A stretch of 64,000 bases of DNA from Vibrio lentus. Its GTDB lineage: Bacteria > Pseudomonadota > Gammaproteobacteria > Enterobacterales > Vibrionaceae. The stretch is from positions 1 through 64,000 of the forward strand of contig NZ_MCZK01000149.1 in assembly GCF_002875945.1 (NCBI RefSeq), given 5' to 3'. This document shows, piece by piece, positions 7,642 through 17,061 of this stretch. The translations under genes and the position numbers were made by a program. The number at the start of each line of letters is the position of its first letter. Position 1 is the stretch's first letter. A model generated the notes under the pieces. The model made no database searches, was not told where the DNA came from, and worked only from the letters and a program-made list of their open reading frames with translations.

Positions 7642-10014
7642 ATGTGTGAATCCTGTTATCACTGCGGTGAAGATGTACCAGCGGAAACGGATTTTAAAGT
7701 AGAAATCTTAGGGTCGGTTCGACCGATGTGTTGTCCGGGTTGCGAAACCGTAGCTCAGACAATCATAGATAGCGGTTTGGTCTCTTATTACCAATACCGT
7801 ACTGCTCCAGCTGAAAAAGCGGATCTGGTACCAGAACAACTTCTGGCACTTAGCCATTATGACAACGAAGATGTTCAATTAGAATTTGTCCGTAGTTCTG
7901 AAAACACCTCAGAGGTGACATTGTCACTTGAGGGTGTGTCTTGTGCGGCTTGTGCGTGGCTTATTGAAAAGCAAGTGTCCTCAAAAGCAGGCGTTGGCAG
8001 CATTCGTGTCAACACCACTACTAACCGTGCCCTACTCAGCTGGGACAACACTCAAGTTAAACTCAGTGAACTGTTGTCCGCTATCCACACGCTAGGTTAT
8101 AAAGCAGCACCGTTCGAGGCTGATCAACAAGAAGCGGCCTATCATCGCTCGATGAAGAATTATCTCTATCGTCTTGGCGTTGCGGGTTTAGCGACCATGC
8201 AAGTCATGATGTTAGCTGTGGCACTTTATCTCGAAGTGTTTGGCAGTCTTGAGCCTGAATTCAAAAGCTACTTTCGTTGGGTGAGTTTGATCTTCGCAAC
8301 GCCAGTGCTGCTCTACTCTGCATTACCGTTCTATATTAACGCTTGGCGTAGTATCAAAGGCCGAACCTTAGGAATGGATGTTCCTGTGTCGATTGCTTTG
8401 TTATTTGCTTACGTTGCGAGTTTGGTGGCAACGGTGACAGAGCAAGGCGAAGTGTTCTTTGAATCTATCTCGATGTTTACCTTCTTCTTGCTTCTAGGCC
8501 GTTTCTTAGAGATGAGAGCGCGTCGTAAGGCAGCAGCTGCGAGTGGTAACCTGCTTAAGCTGGTTCCTGCAATGGCTACAACGTTAGACGGCGAGCAAGT
8601 TCCGGTTAAAACTTTGAAGGTTGGCGATCAGATTCGTGTTCTTCCTGGCGAGCATATTCCTGCGGATGGCAAAGTGTTGTCTGGTAGAATTCACATCGAT
8701 GAATCCATGCTGACTGGCGAATCGCTCCATGTCGTTAAGAATGAAGGCGATACCGTCTTTGCTGGCACACTCAATGGTGATGAATCGTTTGAATTGGAAG
8801 TAATGACCTCTAAAGCGGATTCAGTGATTTCTAATATCGTTCGTCTTCAAGATGAAGCTCAACTTTCTAAGCCTAGAATTGCTGAAATTGCCGATGTGGT
8901 AGCGCGATACTTTGTTGCGGTTATCTTAATTATTTCATTCGGGACTTGGTTCTACTGGCACCAAACACGACCAGAAGACGCTTTCTGGATCATGCTTTCA
9001 GTATTAGTGGCGACCTGCCCTTGCGCCCTGTCTCTTGCAACGCCGACCGCGATTACGTGTTCAACATCTCGCATGGGTAACTTTGGTATTTTGCTGCGCA
9101 AAGGCCACGTATTCGAAACCCTGTGTAAAGTGAACCACTTAATAATCGATAAAACGGGCACGCTCACTGAAGGCGATATTCGTATCAGCAAAGTCGAGAC
9201 GTTTGCTGATCTTGATAAAGAAACATGCCTACAAGTCGCAGCGAGCTTAGAACAACACGCTAACCACCCTATCGCTAAAGCGTTCAAAACTCATACTTCA
9301 GATGATATCGAAGTGGAGTCGGTGAACAACGTGATTGGTTCAGGCATTACTGGTGAGTGGAATGGGCAAGAAGTGGCGATTGGTAGTAGCGAGTTCATTC
9401 TAGGTGAAGCTCAGCCATCTGAAAGTAACGGTATTTACTTGTCGATGGCTGGTCGTCATATCGCAACATTCACTTATGAAGACCCGATTCGTAAAGAAAG
9501 TATCGAGTTCATTAAGCAATTTAAAGAAGCGGGAATCAAAACGACGCTGCTGACTGGCGATTCTTTGATTAACGCGAAACCTGTTGCGGCAGAGATTGGT
9601 ATTACTGATATTGTTGCTAACGCGAAACCAGAAGACAAACTGGCTTACCTTAACTCTAGAGACGCAAGCGACATCACTATGATGGTTGGCGATGGCATCA
9701 ACGATGCGCCTATTCTTGCGGGTGCACACCTTTCGGTTGCTATGGGTGGCGGTACGGATGTAGCGAAAGCCTCTGCTGATATGGTGTTATTGGGCGATAA
9801 ACTCGATAGATTACTTAAATCACGTACATTGGCGCTTAAAACGCGTAAGATAATCCGTGAGAATTTAGCGTGGTCGTTGGGGTATAACCTACTTATTCTT
9901 CCATTGGCCGTAGCTGGTTTGGTTGCTCCGTACATTGCCGTTGTTGGCATGTCTGCTAGCTCTATTATTGTTGTGTCTAACTCGTTAAGGCTTTTAAAAG
10001 AGCAAGGTAAATAA
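7642..10014 (+). CDS. ccoI: copper-translocating P1B-type ATPase CcoI/FixI
   Basis: A 790-aa heavy-metal P-type ATPase that supplies copper for the CuB site of cbb3 oxidase. An N-terminal cysteine-rich zinc-ribbon-like segment (CESCYHCGE and MCCPGC, about 2-35) precedes a heavy-metal-associated domain with C101-AA-C104. The membrane metal site is C459-P-C461 (ATCPCALSL), the phosphorylation site Asp503 in DKTGTLT, and the actuator loop TGES at 358-361. The hinge GDGINDAP is near residue 680. Eight transmembrane helices fit P1B-1 ATPases. The two-cysteine-rich N-terminus is the FixI/CcoI signature, separating it from CopA. Its stop overlaps the ccoS start. Confidence 0.95.
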   Translation: MCESCYHCGEDVPAETDFKVEILGSVRPMCCPGCETVAQTIIDSGLVSYYQYRTAPAEKADLVPEQLLALSHYDNEDVQLEFVRSSENTSEVTLSLEGVSCAACAWLIEKQVSSKAGVGSIRVNTTTNRALLSWDNTQVKLSELLSAIHTLGYKAAPFEADQQEAAYHRSMKNYLYRLGVAGLATMQVMMLAVALYLEVFGSLEPEFKSYFRWVSLIFATPVLLYSALPFYINAWRSIKGRTLGMDVPVSIALLFAYVASLVATVTEQGEVFFESISMFTFFLLLGRFLEMRARRKAAAASGNLLKLVPAMATTLDGEQVPVKTLKVGDQIRVLPGEHIPADGKVLSGRIHIDESMLTGESLHVVKNEGDTVFAGTLNGDESFELEVMTSKADSVISNIVRLQDEAQLSKPRIAEIADVVARYFVAVILIISFGTWFYWHQTRPEDAFWIMLSVLVATCPCALSLATPTAITCSTSRMGNFGILLRKGHVFETLCKVNHLIIDKTGTLTEGDIRISKVETFADLDKETCLQVAASLEQHANHPIAKAFKTHTSDDIEVESVNNVIGSGITGEWNGQEVAIGSSEFILGEAQPSESNGIYLSMAGRHIATFTYEDPIRKESIEFIKQFKEAGIKTTLLTGDSLINAKPVAAEIGITDIVANAKPEDKLAYLNSRDASDITMMVGDGINDAPILAGAHLSVAMGGGTDVAKASADMVLLGDKLDRLLKSRTLALKTRKIIRENLAWSLGYNLLILPLAVAGLVAPYIAVVGMSASSIIVVSNSLRLLKEQGK

Positions 10015-10262
10015 TGGAAAGTTTATACATACTCATTCCAATTGCGATCGTACTTGTGTGCATCGCTGTCGGTATCTTTCTATGGGCAGTTAAGAGTGAG
10101 CAGTTTGAAGACCTTGAGCGTCAAGGCCACAACATTCTGTTTGATGAAGATAACCATATTAACGTTGATACTAAGCCTACCGCAGCCTCGAAAGAGAGCG
10201 ACAAGAAACAAAGCTCGACTGAAACACAATCTAACGTAGAAAAGAAGAATGATGACGCCTGA
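10014..10262 (+). CDS. ccoS: cbb3-type oxidase assembly protein CcoS
   Basis: An 82-aa small membrane protein beginning MESLYILIPIAIVLVCIAVGIFLWAV in segments, with one transmembrane helix (about 3-26) and the conserved GEQFEDLE-like stretch SEQFEDLERQGHNILFDED. The C-terminal tail is charged and Lys/Ser-rich. CcoS is required for heme/copper insertion into CcoN in Rhodobacter-type systems. It overlaps ccoI by 1 nt (TAATG) and the next gene by 14 nt, so the group is translationally coupled. Confidence 0.93.
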   Translation: MESLYILIPIAIVLVCIAVGIFLWAVKSEQFEDLERQGHNILFDEDNHINVDTKPTAASKESDKKQSSTETQSNVEKKNDDA

Positions 10263-10926
10263 TTGGATTGGCGCTTTTGTTGTTGGATTGATCGGCGCAG
10301 GCCATTGCATGGGAATGTGTGGTGGTATTGCGTCGCTTCTGTCTATTGGCAACAGTAAGCCTTCCCCTGTTATTCCCCTCCTTTATAATCTAGGACGACT
10401 GCTAAGCTATGCCGTCATTGGTGGCGTGATTGGCGGTGCGATTTCTTCTATTGGCCAGTTGAGCGATTTTAATGCCTTACTCGGTTGGCTTCGTTTATTT
10501 GCTGCCGTTTTTATGATTATCTTAGGTTTGTACATCGGTAAATGGTGGTTCGGCTTGTTGTTCTTCGAAAAAGTCGGACAGAAGCTATGGCGTTATATAT
10601 CTCCTATAGGTAAATCATTTCTACCATTAAAGCATCCTAGCCATGCTTTACCATTTGGTTTCATCTGGGGCTGGCTTCCATGTGGCCTTGTTTACTCTAT
10701 GTTGACCTGGGCTGCGGTATCGGGAAGTTGGTATAACGGAGCGGGTATTATGCTTGCTTTCGGTTTAGGGACGCTACCTGCGATGCTTACTGTTGGTATG
10801 GGCGCAAATTTTCTCAAAAAACTGCAACAAGCCGACTTATTTCGCCAACTAGGCGCAATTCTAATCCTTATTTACGGTTTTTATACTGGTTATATGGCAC
10901 TGCAGCTCATTATTTATACCGTATAG
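10249..10926 (+). CDS. sulfite exporter TauE/SafE family membrane protein (cbb3-associated)
   Basis: A 225-aa polytopic inner membrane protein with about six transmembrane segments. It has the conserved GAGHCMGMCGG motif (about 16-26) and a second half containing PFGFIWGWLPCGLVYSML. This HCxxMCGG type is regularly found beside ccoI/ccoS and is thought to help copper delivery or oxidase maturation. That role is from family context, not shown here. It overlaps ccoS by 14 nt and ends about 85 nt before fnr. Confidence 0.85.
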   Translation: MMTPDWIGAFVVGLIGAGHCMGMCGGIASLLSIGNSKPSPVIPLLYNLGRLLSYAVIGGVIGGAISSIGQLSDFNALLGWLRLFAAVFMIILGLYIGKWWFGLLFFEKVGQKLWRYISPIGKSFLPLKHPSHALPFGFIWGWLPCGLVYSMLTWAAVSGSWYNGAGIMLAFGLGTLPAMLTVGMGANFLKKLQQADLFRQLGAILILIYGFYTGYMALQLIIYTV

Positions 10927-10982
10927 CTATTCTTTAAATCCAGTTTTTTTACTACCCAACTGGATAAAGGAATGCTAAAATA

Positions 10983-10996
10983 TTGACGTATATCAA
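10983..10996 (+). promoter_or_regulatory. FNR box in the fnr leader
   Basis: TTGAC-GTAT-ATCAA matches the FNR consensus TTGAT-N4-ATCAA in 9 of 10 arm positions. It ends 16 nt before the fnr ATG, a position expected for negative autoregulation. It was read by eye; binding is not shown. Confidence 0.8.
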
Positions 10997-11012
10997 ATAG
11001 TGAAAGATTGTT

Positions 11013-11759
11013 ATGATTTCTGAAAAGCCTGTGACGAAACGTGTTCAGTCTGGTGGCTGTGCAATCCACTGCCAGGATTGTAGTATTAGCCAGCTCTGTA
11101 TCCCATTTACTTTGAATGAATCTGAACTCGATCAACTTGATCAGATCATTGAGAGAAAAAAGCCTATTCAAAAAGGCCAAGAGTTATTTAAAGCCGGTGA
11201 CGAGCTTAAATCTCTGTATGCTATTCGCTCTGGAACGATCAAGAGTTACACGATTACTGAGCAAGGTGATGAGCAGATTACTGCATTCCACCTAGCGGGT
11301 GATCTTGTTGGCTTTGATGCGATTACGGGTGACGAACACCCTAGCTTCGCACAAGCACTTGAAACTTCTATGGTGTGTGAAATTCCATACGAGATCCTTG
11401 ATGACTTATCAGGAAAAATGCCTAAATTGCGTCAGCAAATTATGCGTCTGATGAGTAACGAGATTAAAGGTGACCAAGAAATGATTCTGCTTCTTTCTAA
11501 AAAGAACGCGGAAGAACGTCTTGCTGCATTCCTTTACAACCTTTCTACTCGCTTCTCTCAACGTGGCTTTAGCCCAAGAGAGTTCCGCTTAACGATGACT
11601 CGTGGCGACATTGGTAACTACCTTGGTTTGACTGTTGAAACAATCAGCCGTCTATTAGGTCGCTTCCAAAAAGCAGACATCTTGAGTGTTAAAGGCAAAT
11701 ACATCACTATCGAAGATCACGATGCTCTGATGGAACTTGCTGGCGTTTCAAAAGAATAG
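11013..11759 (+). CDS. fnr: fumarate/nitrate reduction regulator FNR
   Basis: A 248-aa oxygen-sensing CRP/FNR-family transcription factor. The cysteines Cys20, Cys23, Cys29 and Cys122 ligate the O2-labile [4Fe-4S] cluster and occupy exactly the E. coli FNR positions. An additional Cys16 lies at the N-terminus. The cyclic-nucleotide-like beta-roll spans about 50-140, followed by the dimer helix and the winged HTH with recognition helix [13 protein letters not shown] (E-xx-SR, the FNR specificity motif). It lies downstream of the cbb3 assembly genes. The FNR box just before its ATG suggests autorepression. Confidence 0.97.
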   Translation: MISEKPVTKRVQSGGCAIHCQDCSISQLCIPFTLNESELDQLDQIIERKKPIQKGQELFKAGDELKSLYAIRSGTIKSYTITEQGDEQITAFHLAGDLVGFDAITGDEHPSFAQALETSMVCEIPYEILDDLSGKMPKLRQQIMRLMSNEIKGDQEMILLLSKKNAEERLAAFLYNLSTRFSQRGFSPREFRLTMTRGDIGNYLGLTVETISRLLGRFQKADILSVKGKYITIEDHDALMELAGVSKE

Positions 11760-11770
11760 TTTAGATATGA

Positions 11771-11800
11771 ATGATGTAGTTCAATAATGAGCTACATCAT
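11771..11800. terminator. stem-loop after fnr
   Basis: ATGATGTAG (11771-11779) pairs with CTACATCAT (11792-11800) around a 12-nt loop and is followed by GTTTCTCC. It is a moderate terminator candidate separating fnr from uspE. Confidence 0.55.
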
Positions 11801-11891
11801 GTTTCTCCCCTAAAACCTCTTATATTTCTCTTAATCTCTCCATAACTACGCTACATTATTTATATGTTCGGTCTGAAAAGTAGGCTTAGTT

Positions 11892-12842
11892 ATGAGTATC
11901 TATAACAAAATTTTAGTTGTCGCAGACATTAATCACGATGAGCAACCTGCTCTAGTTCGTGCTATCCAACTTGCAAAGAAAAGCACCTCAACAAGCCACA
12001 TCACTTTCTTTTTGTCGATATACGATTTCTCGTATGAGATGACATCAATGCTCTCTGTTGATGAAAGAGACGCAATGCGCAAAGGCGTGATTCATCAACG
12101 CGAAATTTGGATGAATAAAGTCGCAGAACCTTACCTTGATGATTCTATTGAATTTAACGTTCAAGTGGTTTGGCATAACCGTCCTTATGAAGCGATCATC
12201 GCTGAAGTATACAGCGGTGGGCATGAGATCCTGATTAAAGGTACGCGTAAGCACGATACCTTAGAGTCTGTGATTTTCACTCCTACAGACTGGCATCTGT
12301 TGAGAAAGTGCCCTAGCCCTGTGCTCTTAGTTAAAAATGATTTCTGGCCTGATAATGCGAAGATTTTTGCTTCGGTACACGTTGGCTCTGAAACAGAAGC
12401 TCACATAGAGCTGAACGATACAATGGTTGATAGATTGCTTGAGATTACGGGTCGTTTGGATGCTGAACCTTTCTTGGTGAACGCTTATCCTGTAACGCCA
12501 GCGAATATCACTATTGAGCTGCCAGAGTTCGATCCTACGTCTTACACTGACGCAGTTCGCGGTCACCACTTAACGGGAATGAAAGCACTTCGTCAAAAGC
12601 ACGGTATGTGTGAAGAACAGACGATCGTTGAGCAAGGCTTGCCAGAAGATGTGATTCCACGAGTAGCGTCTGAAAACAGCGCCGCTATGGTGATTTTAGG
12701 AACCACAGGTCGTACTGGCTTGTCTGCTGTATTTATTGGTAATACCGCAGAGCACGTTATCGATAAGATTAATTGTGATGTCCTGGCTCTTAAACCGTCT
12801 GGTTATGTGAGCCCTCTCGATCCTAACCTTGCTAAAGGTTAA
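11892..12842 (+). CDS. uspE: universal stress protein UspE
   Basis: A 316-aa tandem universal-stress protein with two Usp domains (about 3-150 and 160-305), typical of UspE. The C-terminal domain carries the ATP-binding signature region ILGTTGRTGLSAVFIGNTAEHV. UspE is a cytoplasmic stress and motility/adhesion protein in Enterobacteria, and its place beside fnr is conserved in many gamma-proteobacteria. The ATG follows GTAGGCTTAGTT with a weak ribosome site. Confidence 0.93.
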   Translation: MSIYNKILVVADINHDEQPALVRAIQLAKKSTSTSHITFFLSIYDFSYEMTSMLSVDERDAMRKGVIHQREIWMNKVAEPYLDDSIEFNVQVVWHNRPYEAIIAEVYSGGHEILIKGTRKHDTLESVIFTPTDWHLLRKCPSPVLLVKNDFWPDNAKIFASVHVGSETEAHIELNDTMVDRLLEITGRLDAEPFLVNAYPVTPANITIELPEFDPTSYTDAVRGHHLTGMKALRQKHGMCEEQTIVEQGLPEDVIPRVASENSAAMVILGTTGRTGLSAVFIGNTAEHVIDKINCDVLALKPSGYVSPLDPNLAKG

Positions 12843-12949
12843 GTTGGGTTAAAAAGTTAAGTGAGTTAAAAGTTTAAACGGATAGAAAGGCTAAATGCCT
12901 TAAAACAGTAATCTCAATATGTACTTCAATCTATATATTTAACTCATAA

Positions 12950-12986
12950 AAAAACGCCTCAAGCATTGATTGCTTGAGGCGTTTTT
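12950..12986. terminator. bidirectional terminator between uspE and ttcA
   Basis: AAAAACGCCTCAAGC (12950-12964) pairs perfectly with GCTTGAGGCGTTTTT (12972-12986) around a 7-nt loop. It has A/T runs on both sides, so it serves the convergent uspE and ttcA. Confidence 0.92.
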
Positions 12987-13026
12987 ATTTATCTAGATGT
13001 TATAGCAATTCTATGACGAATAAGAC

Positions 13027-13920
13027 TTAAACGTTGGTTACATCAATGTACAAAGACTCATCGATGTTTGACGACGAGATCTCAGCTTCTTCGAATTCGT
13101 ATGCTTTGCGCTCTTCAGTACGGTCTAACGGTAAGTTAATGAAATCAAACAACTCACGGTCTGCCAATTGGCTCGGACTCACGTTCTGAATTGACTTGAA
13201 GACCTTCTCAACACGGCCTGGAGTCTGTTTATCCCAATCAATTAGCATCGCTTTGATGTTTTGACGCTGTAGGTTTTCTTGAGAACCACACAGGTTACAC
13301 GGAATGATCGGAAACTCTTTGTGCTCTGCGTATTTGATTAGGTCTGTTTCGCGACAGTAAGTCAGTGGACGGATTACTACGTTGCGACCATCGTCAGAGC
13401 GAAGCTTAGGTGGCATAGCCTTAAGGCGAGCACCGTGGAACATGTTCAGGAACATAGTCTCAACAATGTCGTCTAGGTGGTGACCAAGAGCAATTTTCGT
13501 TGCACCAATCTTCTCGGCAAACGAGTACAAAGTACCGCGACGCAGACGTGAACAAAGGCCACATGTCGTCTTACCTTCTGGCACTTTTTCTTTTACTACT
13601 GAGTACGTATCTTTATCTACGATGTAGTAAGGAATGTTCAGAGTTTCAAAGTACTCAGGAAGGATATGCTCAGGAAAGCCCGGTTGTTTTTGGTCTAGGT
13701 TTACGGCAACAACATCAAATTTGATGGGTGCTGCTTCACGTAAACGTAGCAAAATGTCTAGCATCGCAAATGAATCTTTACCGCCACTAATGCACGCCAT
13801 TACTACATCATTCTCTTCGATCATGTTGTAGTCGACGATGGCATTCCCAACATTTCTTCTTAGAAGTTTCTGAAGCTTGTTGAATTCAAGTGTATCTTTT
13901 TTATTTTCGTTTTGGTTCAT
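13027..13920 (-). CDS. ttcA: tRNA 2-thiocytidine biosynthesis protein TtcA
   Basis: A 297-aa enzyme that thiolates cytidine 32 of certain tRNAs using ATP and an iron-sulfur cluster. The PP-loop motif SGGKDS lies near residue 46. The conserved CxxC pairs are present: [12 protein letters not shown] and IPCNLCGSQ. The start at ATG 13920 (MNQNENKK) was chosen over an in-frame GTG four codons earlier. Its homologue borders the fnr-uspE region in many relatives. It stands alone on the minus strand with a shared terminator. Confidence 0.95.
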   Translation of the reverse strand: MNQNENKKDTLEFNKLQKLLRRNVGNAIVDYNMIEENDVVMACISGGKDSFAMLDILLRLREAAPIKFDVVAVNLDQKQPGFPEHILPEYFETLNIPYYIVDKDTYSVVKEKVPEGKTTCGLCSRLRRGTLYSFAEKIGATKIALGHHLDDIVETMFLNMFHGARLKAMPPKLRSDDGRNVVIRPLTYCRETDLIKYAEHKEFPIIPCNLCGSQENLQRQNIKAMLIDWDKQTPGRVEKVFKSIQNVSPSQLADRELFDFINLPLDRTEERKAYEFEEAEISSSNIDESLYIDVTNV

Positions 13921-14186
13921 TGCGACTCTCACACCGTCGTATTACCGACTGTAGATTGCTAGTGGGACTGTTTTAGGGCGTGGATTATACGGATTTTTAT
14001 TTAAGGTTGAAACAGTAACGGCAGGATAAACAAGCCGAGCAGGAGAAAGATTCTGCCATATCATGCGTTCTGCCTTCTAATAGTGAGAAAACACGTCGTA
14101 AGTAAGAGGTAAGAATCAATGATGAAAGGCTATTTGGATATGTGATTTTGCAAGATCAAAGGTTTTAGATTTAAGGCTACGAATAA

Positions 14187-14218
14187 AAACAGCCTGTTCA
14201 GAGAAGAACAGGCTGTTT
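14187..14218. terminator. terminator downstream of the DUF2987 gene
   Basis: AAACAGCCTGTTC (14187-14199) pairs with GAACAGGCTGTTT (14206-14218) around a 6-nt loop. The A-run at 14184-14189 becomes a T-run on the minus strand. The remaining 13921-14264 interval shows no other recognisable element. Confidence 0.85.
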
Positions 14219-14264
14219 AATAAGATCTTAAGCTGAAGCGAAACAAAGAGCTCCAGACTTACCG

Positions 14265-14915
14265 CTATTGTGCTGGGATGTAAGGCAAAACACGAACAGT
14301 GGCTTCTGGCAACGTGATGCTGTCACTTCCATTGAGCTCAGCTAGCGTGAATTTCGCGCGCCCTTCTTCAATTGGGATTTGCTTACCATTAGACAGAGCA
14401 ATGTTGCCTTCAAGCTTATTATCAAACTCCAACGTTAAGCCTTGGATATCGGGTGTGATCCAGCTTGAGAACATGCCGCTTACGTCTTCTAGCATCGCTT
14501 GCATCTGCGGTAACAGGCTTTCTAGCTGTGCAACTTCAACCGTTCCAGACAAAGGTTCCTGAGTCATTACAACCAGCGAATACGCACACTCTTGTTCTTG
14601 TGTTTGTACAAAGATAAGAGGATTAGCTGAACGTAGGTTTTGATCGACAGGTAGAAGCAGCTCATTGGCTGGAGAGACTTTTAGCTCTTCGTAGTGCTCT
14701 TCTTTTTCCATCCACGCTTTGCTGATGTGACAGATTGTTTGAGCTTGTTGATCCACAAAGAAGACTGCAACTTTGACATCATCATGTCCTTTTTTGGTGT
14801 TGTTTTTAAGCTGTGTGTAGAGCTTGGAATACGTGAACATGTATTCTTGAGCTGAAGCCGGAAGAGAAACCCCAAGGCTGAATGAGGCTAATAGAGCGAG
14901 TACTGTCTTTTTCAT
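14265..14915 (-). CDS. DUF2987 domain-containing secreted protein
   Basis: A 216-aa exported protein. Signal peptide about 1-22 (MKKTVLALLASFSLGVSLPASAQ) is cleaved after Ala. The mature part begins EYMFTYSKLYTQLKNN, the conserved start of DUF2987 proteins found in Vibrio and related genera. Two cysteines in the mature part (ICHIS and ECAYS) may form a disulfide. It is monocistronic. Function is unknown; a periplasmic location is inferred from the signal peptide. Confidence 0.75.
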   Translation of the reverse strand: MKKTVLALLASFSLGVSLPASAQEYMFTYSKLYTQLKNNTKKGHDDVKVAVFFVDQQAQTICHISKAWMEKEEHYEELKVSPANELLLPVDQNLRSANPLIFVQTQEQECAYSLVVMTQEPLSGTVEVAQLESLLPQMQAMLEDVSGMFSSWITPDIQGLTLEFDNKLEGNIALSNGKQIPIEEGRAKFTLAELNGSDSITLPEATVRVLPYIPAQ

Positions 14916-14952
14916 TATTATAATCTTGTCGAAGTTGAGCGTTCATAATTAA

Positions 14953-14977
14953 AAAGAGCAGCCATTAGCTGCTCTTT
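14953..14977 (-). terminator. terminator downstream of bax
   Basis: AAAGAGCAGC (14953-14962) pairs with GCTGCTCTTT (14968-14977) around a 5-nt loop. On the minus strand it is followed by TTTTTAATT. It ends the bax transcript before the DUF2987 gene. Confidence 0.85.
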
Positions 14978-15038
14978 GTGTGATGCCGTTTGGATAATAA
15001 CTTACTTTCGAGGTTAACCAAACTGAGACCAAATCGAG

Positions 15039-15887
15039 TTACTTTTGCCAGTATACCTCGTTGTGACGGATCATGGCTTGTAAATCAGTCACATAGTCTG
15101 AACCTCGCTCAGAATATTTTAGTAAGCCGTTGGTAAGCTCTGTCGCAGATGCCGTTGTTAGCAAATCGTCGCCCTGTGCCGCCAGTTTTGCTCGAATCGC
15201 TCTTAAATCGGCATAAGCACGATTACGGTTCAGGTTCATGAAGTAACGATGAACGGATTCTTGGCTTGAAGAGAATGTAGCCACTTCATGTGAACTGCCT
15301 TCGTTACGTTGTAGCGGAACCAGACCACAACCTTTGGTGTAACACCAATGTCCGAAGTAGTTGTTGGCTTTGGTTGCGAAGCGCGATGTACCCCAAGCCG
15401 ACTCGTTGGCCGCTTGAGTCAATACAAGCGCCTCTGGCAGTACGTTAACGCGACTCAGCATTTCCGTAAGCCAAGCTTGATCTAACCCTGAAGATGGCAC
15501 TGGCAAGCTGTATAACTTCCCTAGCCTTTTCGCATACGACACATCTTCCGAATCCACGTTCGCAATGCCTGCTTGAGAGATCTTGGTTAAAAACGCACGC
15601 TCTTTGGTAATTCGTTTGTTTTCGATGTTGATGCTAGGACGAAGGTAAGAAAAGAAGGTCTCTTTTTTCTCGTTCACATCTTCAATGGCAACAAAGTTTG
15701 GGCGATCTGAAGCCACGGTCAAGTCACCAAAATCACTTGATGTATTTGAGCTTTGCTCTGATGAGCGTCGGCGCTCTTCTTCTTGGTAAATGTACGGGCC
15801 AACCAGTGAGATAGAACCCACGATCGCCAGTGCCGTTACCTTGAGCGCAAGAGATTTACTTGCGCTGCCTTTGACGTTATTACGCAT
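15039..15887 (-). CDS. Bax-like glucosaminidase domain protein
   Basis: A 282-aa protein anchored by an N-terminal helix (about 13-30, KVTALAIVGSISLVGPYIY) with a periplasmic N-acetylglucosaminidase (GH73-type) domain. VLTQAANESAWGTSRFATKANNYFGHWCY carries, within its length, the catalytic ESAWG glutamate; VHRYFMNLNRNRAY follows. This is the architecture of E. coli Bax (about 274 aa), a peptidoglycan hydrolase-like protein. The ATG at 15887 is preferred. Reading further upstream gives a Thr-rich low-complexity extension that is the out-of-frame copy of the Asn-rich tail of the upstream gene. It overlaps that gene by 8 nt. Confidence 0.88.
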   Translation of the reverse strand: MRNNVKGSASKSLALKVTALAIVGSISLVGPYIYQEEERRRSSEQSSNTSSDFGDLTVASDRPNFVAIEDVNEKKETFFSYLRPSINIENKRITKERAFLTKISQAGIANVDSEDVSYAKRLGKLYSLPVPSSGLDQAWLTEMLSRVNVLPEALVLTQAANESAWGTSRFATKANNYFGHWCYTKGCGLVPLQRNEGSSHEVATFSSSQESVHRYFMNLNRNRAYADLRAIRAKLAAQGDDLLTTASATELTNGLLKYSERGSDYVTDLQAMIRHNEVYWQK

Positions 15888-16731
15888 CGAACACCTGAGG
15901 GTTTTTATTGTTGTTGCCGCCGTTACTGTTATTGTCGCCGCCATTGTTGTTGTCGTTATTATCGTCATCGCTATTTGGTCGATCTGACGCAATAACTTTT
16001 AACTTAATACCAAACATTTCGCGGTAAAGAATGCCTTTAACGTGGAAGAAGAATGGTAGTACGAAGATCAAGCCAATTCCGTACATCATCGCAGCAACGA
16101 TAAACATCAGCATCACCGCTAGGTAAATAGACGCAACGGTGAAGATTTTCTTGTTTACCGCTCGTAGTGAAAGCAACAGCGATTGCATTGGTGGAACTTT
16201 CTTATCACAAATCAATAGGATTGAATGGCTGAAAGCCAGTGAGAAGTAGATAGAAAGAAACGGTAACAGCATTCCTGCAATACCTTGCAGCATTAAGCTG
16301 AACAAAGTCACCAAGATAACCGGTACGGTAAATTGTAGGCCTTTACTAATATGACGAGTCTTGGTGTGCAAACCTGCAGCGTGGCTCATTGCCATTAGGC
16401 TGATGCCCGCATAGATAGGTGCACTCACCACTTCATAGCTAAAGTTAGCAATGAAAATAGATTCAACGATTTGTGGCGTAAATGCCTCAGGGTCGATAAC
16501 GGCATCTAAGATGACTGCCGGATCACCAAGCTGTAATTTCAATGCGATATAAAAAATAGCCAGTTGCACGAACATCAATGCAACGATCGCAGGAGAAAAC
16601 GAAAGAAAGTGACTTACCGTATGTTTCCATGCTTCTTGGAATACAGCCGTTGCTTTGAGCTCATAATCGCCGGAAAGTGCACGGTCGATACTACCGCCCA
16701 AATTAAAATCTTTTTCGATGTCGTTGTTCAT
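15880..16731 (-). CDS. polytopic inner membrane protein with Asn-rich tail, unknown function
   Basis: A 283-aa protein with a cytoplasmic N-terminus and about five to six transmembrane segments (about 43-68, 90-115, 128-160 and 190-235). It ends in a polar, low-complexity tail rich in Asn, Asp and Gly (about 255-275). General shape recalls YciC-like membrane proteins, but I do not recognise a named family. It overlaps the following bax-like gene by 8 nt, so the two are probably co-translated. A cell-envelope role is suggested only by that partner. Confidence 0.7.
   Translation of the reverse strand: MNNDIEKDFNLGGSIDRALSGDYELKATAVFQEAWKHTVSHFLSFSPAIVALMFVQLAIFYIALKLQLGDPAVILDAVIDPEAFTPQIVESIFIANFSYEVVSAPIYAGISLMAMSHAAGLHTKTRHISKGLQFTVPVILVTLFSLMLQGIAGMLLPFLSIYFSLAFSHSILLICDKKVPPMQSLLLSLRAVNKKIFTVASIYLAVMLMFIVAAMMYGIGLIFVLPFFFHVKGILYREMFGIKLKVIASDRPNSDDDNNDNNNGGDNNSNGGNNNKNPQVFDA
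15901..15972. repeat. low-complexity triplet tract in coding DNA
   Basis: On the minus strand this stretch is a degenerate run of GAT/AAT/AAC/GGC-type triplets encoding an Asn-Asp-Gly tail with a repeated GGDNNSNGG-like unit. Such tracts change length by slippage. It sits just upstream of the bax start codon. Confidence 0.6.
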
Positions 16732-17061
16732 ATTGATACCTAGGTGTGCTCAATTGCTTGAAGCCACCTAACTTATTGATAAAAAATTACCTTCATTATA
16801 CTCATATGTCGGAGACAAACTAAAATATGAATCTGTAACAAGGCTTGCTTTTGCGTCTTAATGGTTAATAATTAGACACTTATTAGGGTGTAAACCCAAT
16901 AAATAACAGTATGGTAAAGGATGTTTACTTTTACCTGCGAAATTTTTTATCTTCGAATGGTAAAAAATGCTTTGAATTCACGTTTTTGGTGATTATCATG
17001 CGCGCCTTAAAAGTGTATAGCAACAGGTCTCAAATAGAACCAAGGTGGAGAAAAACAGACG

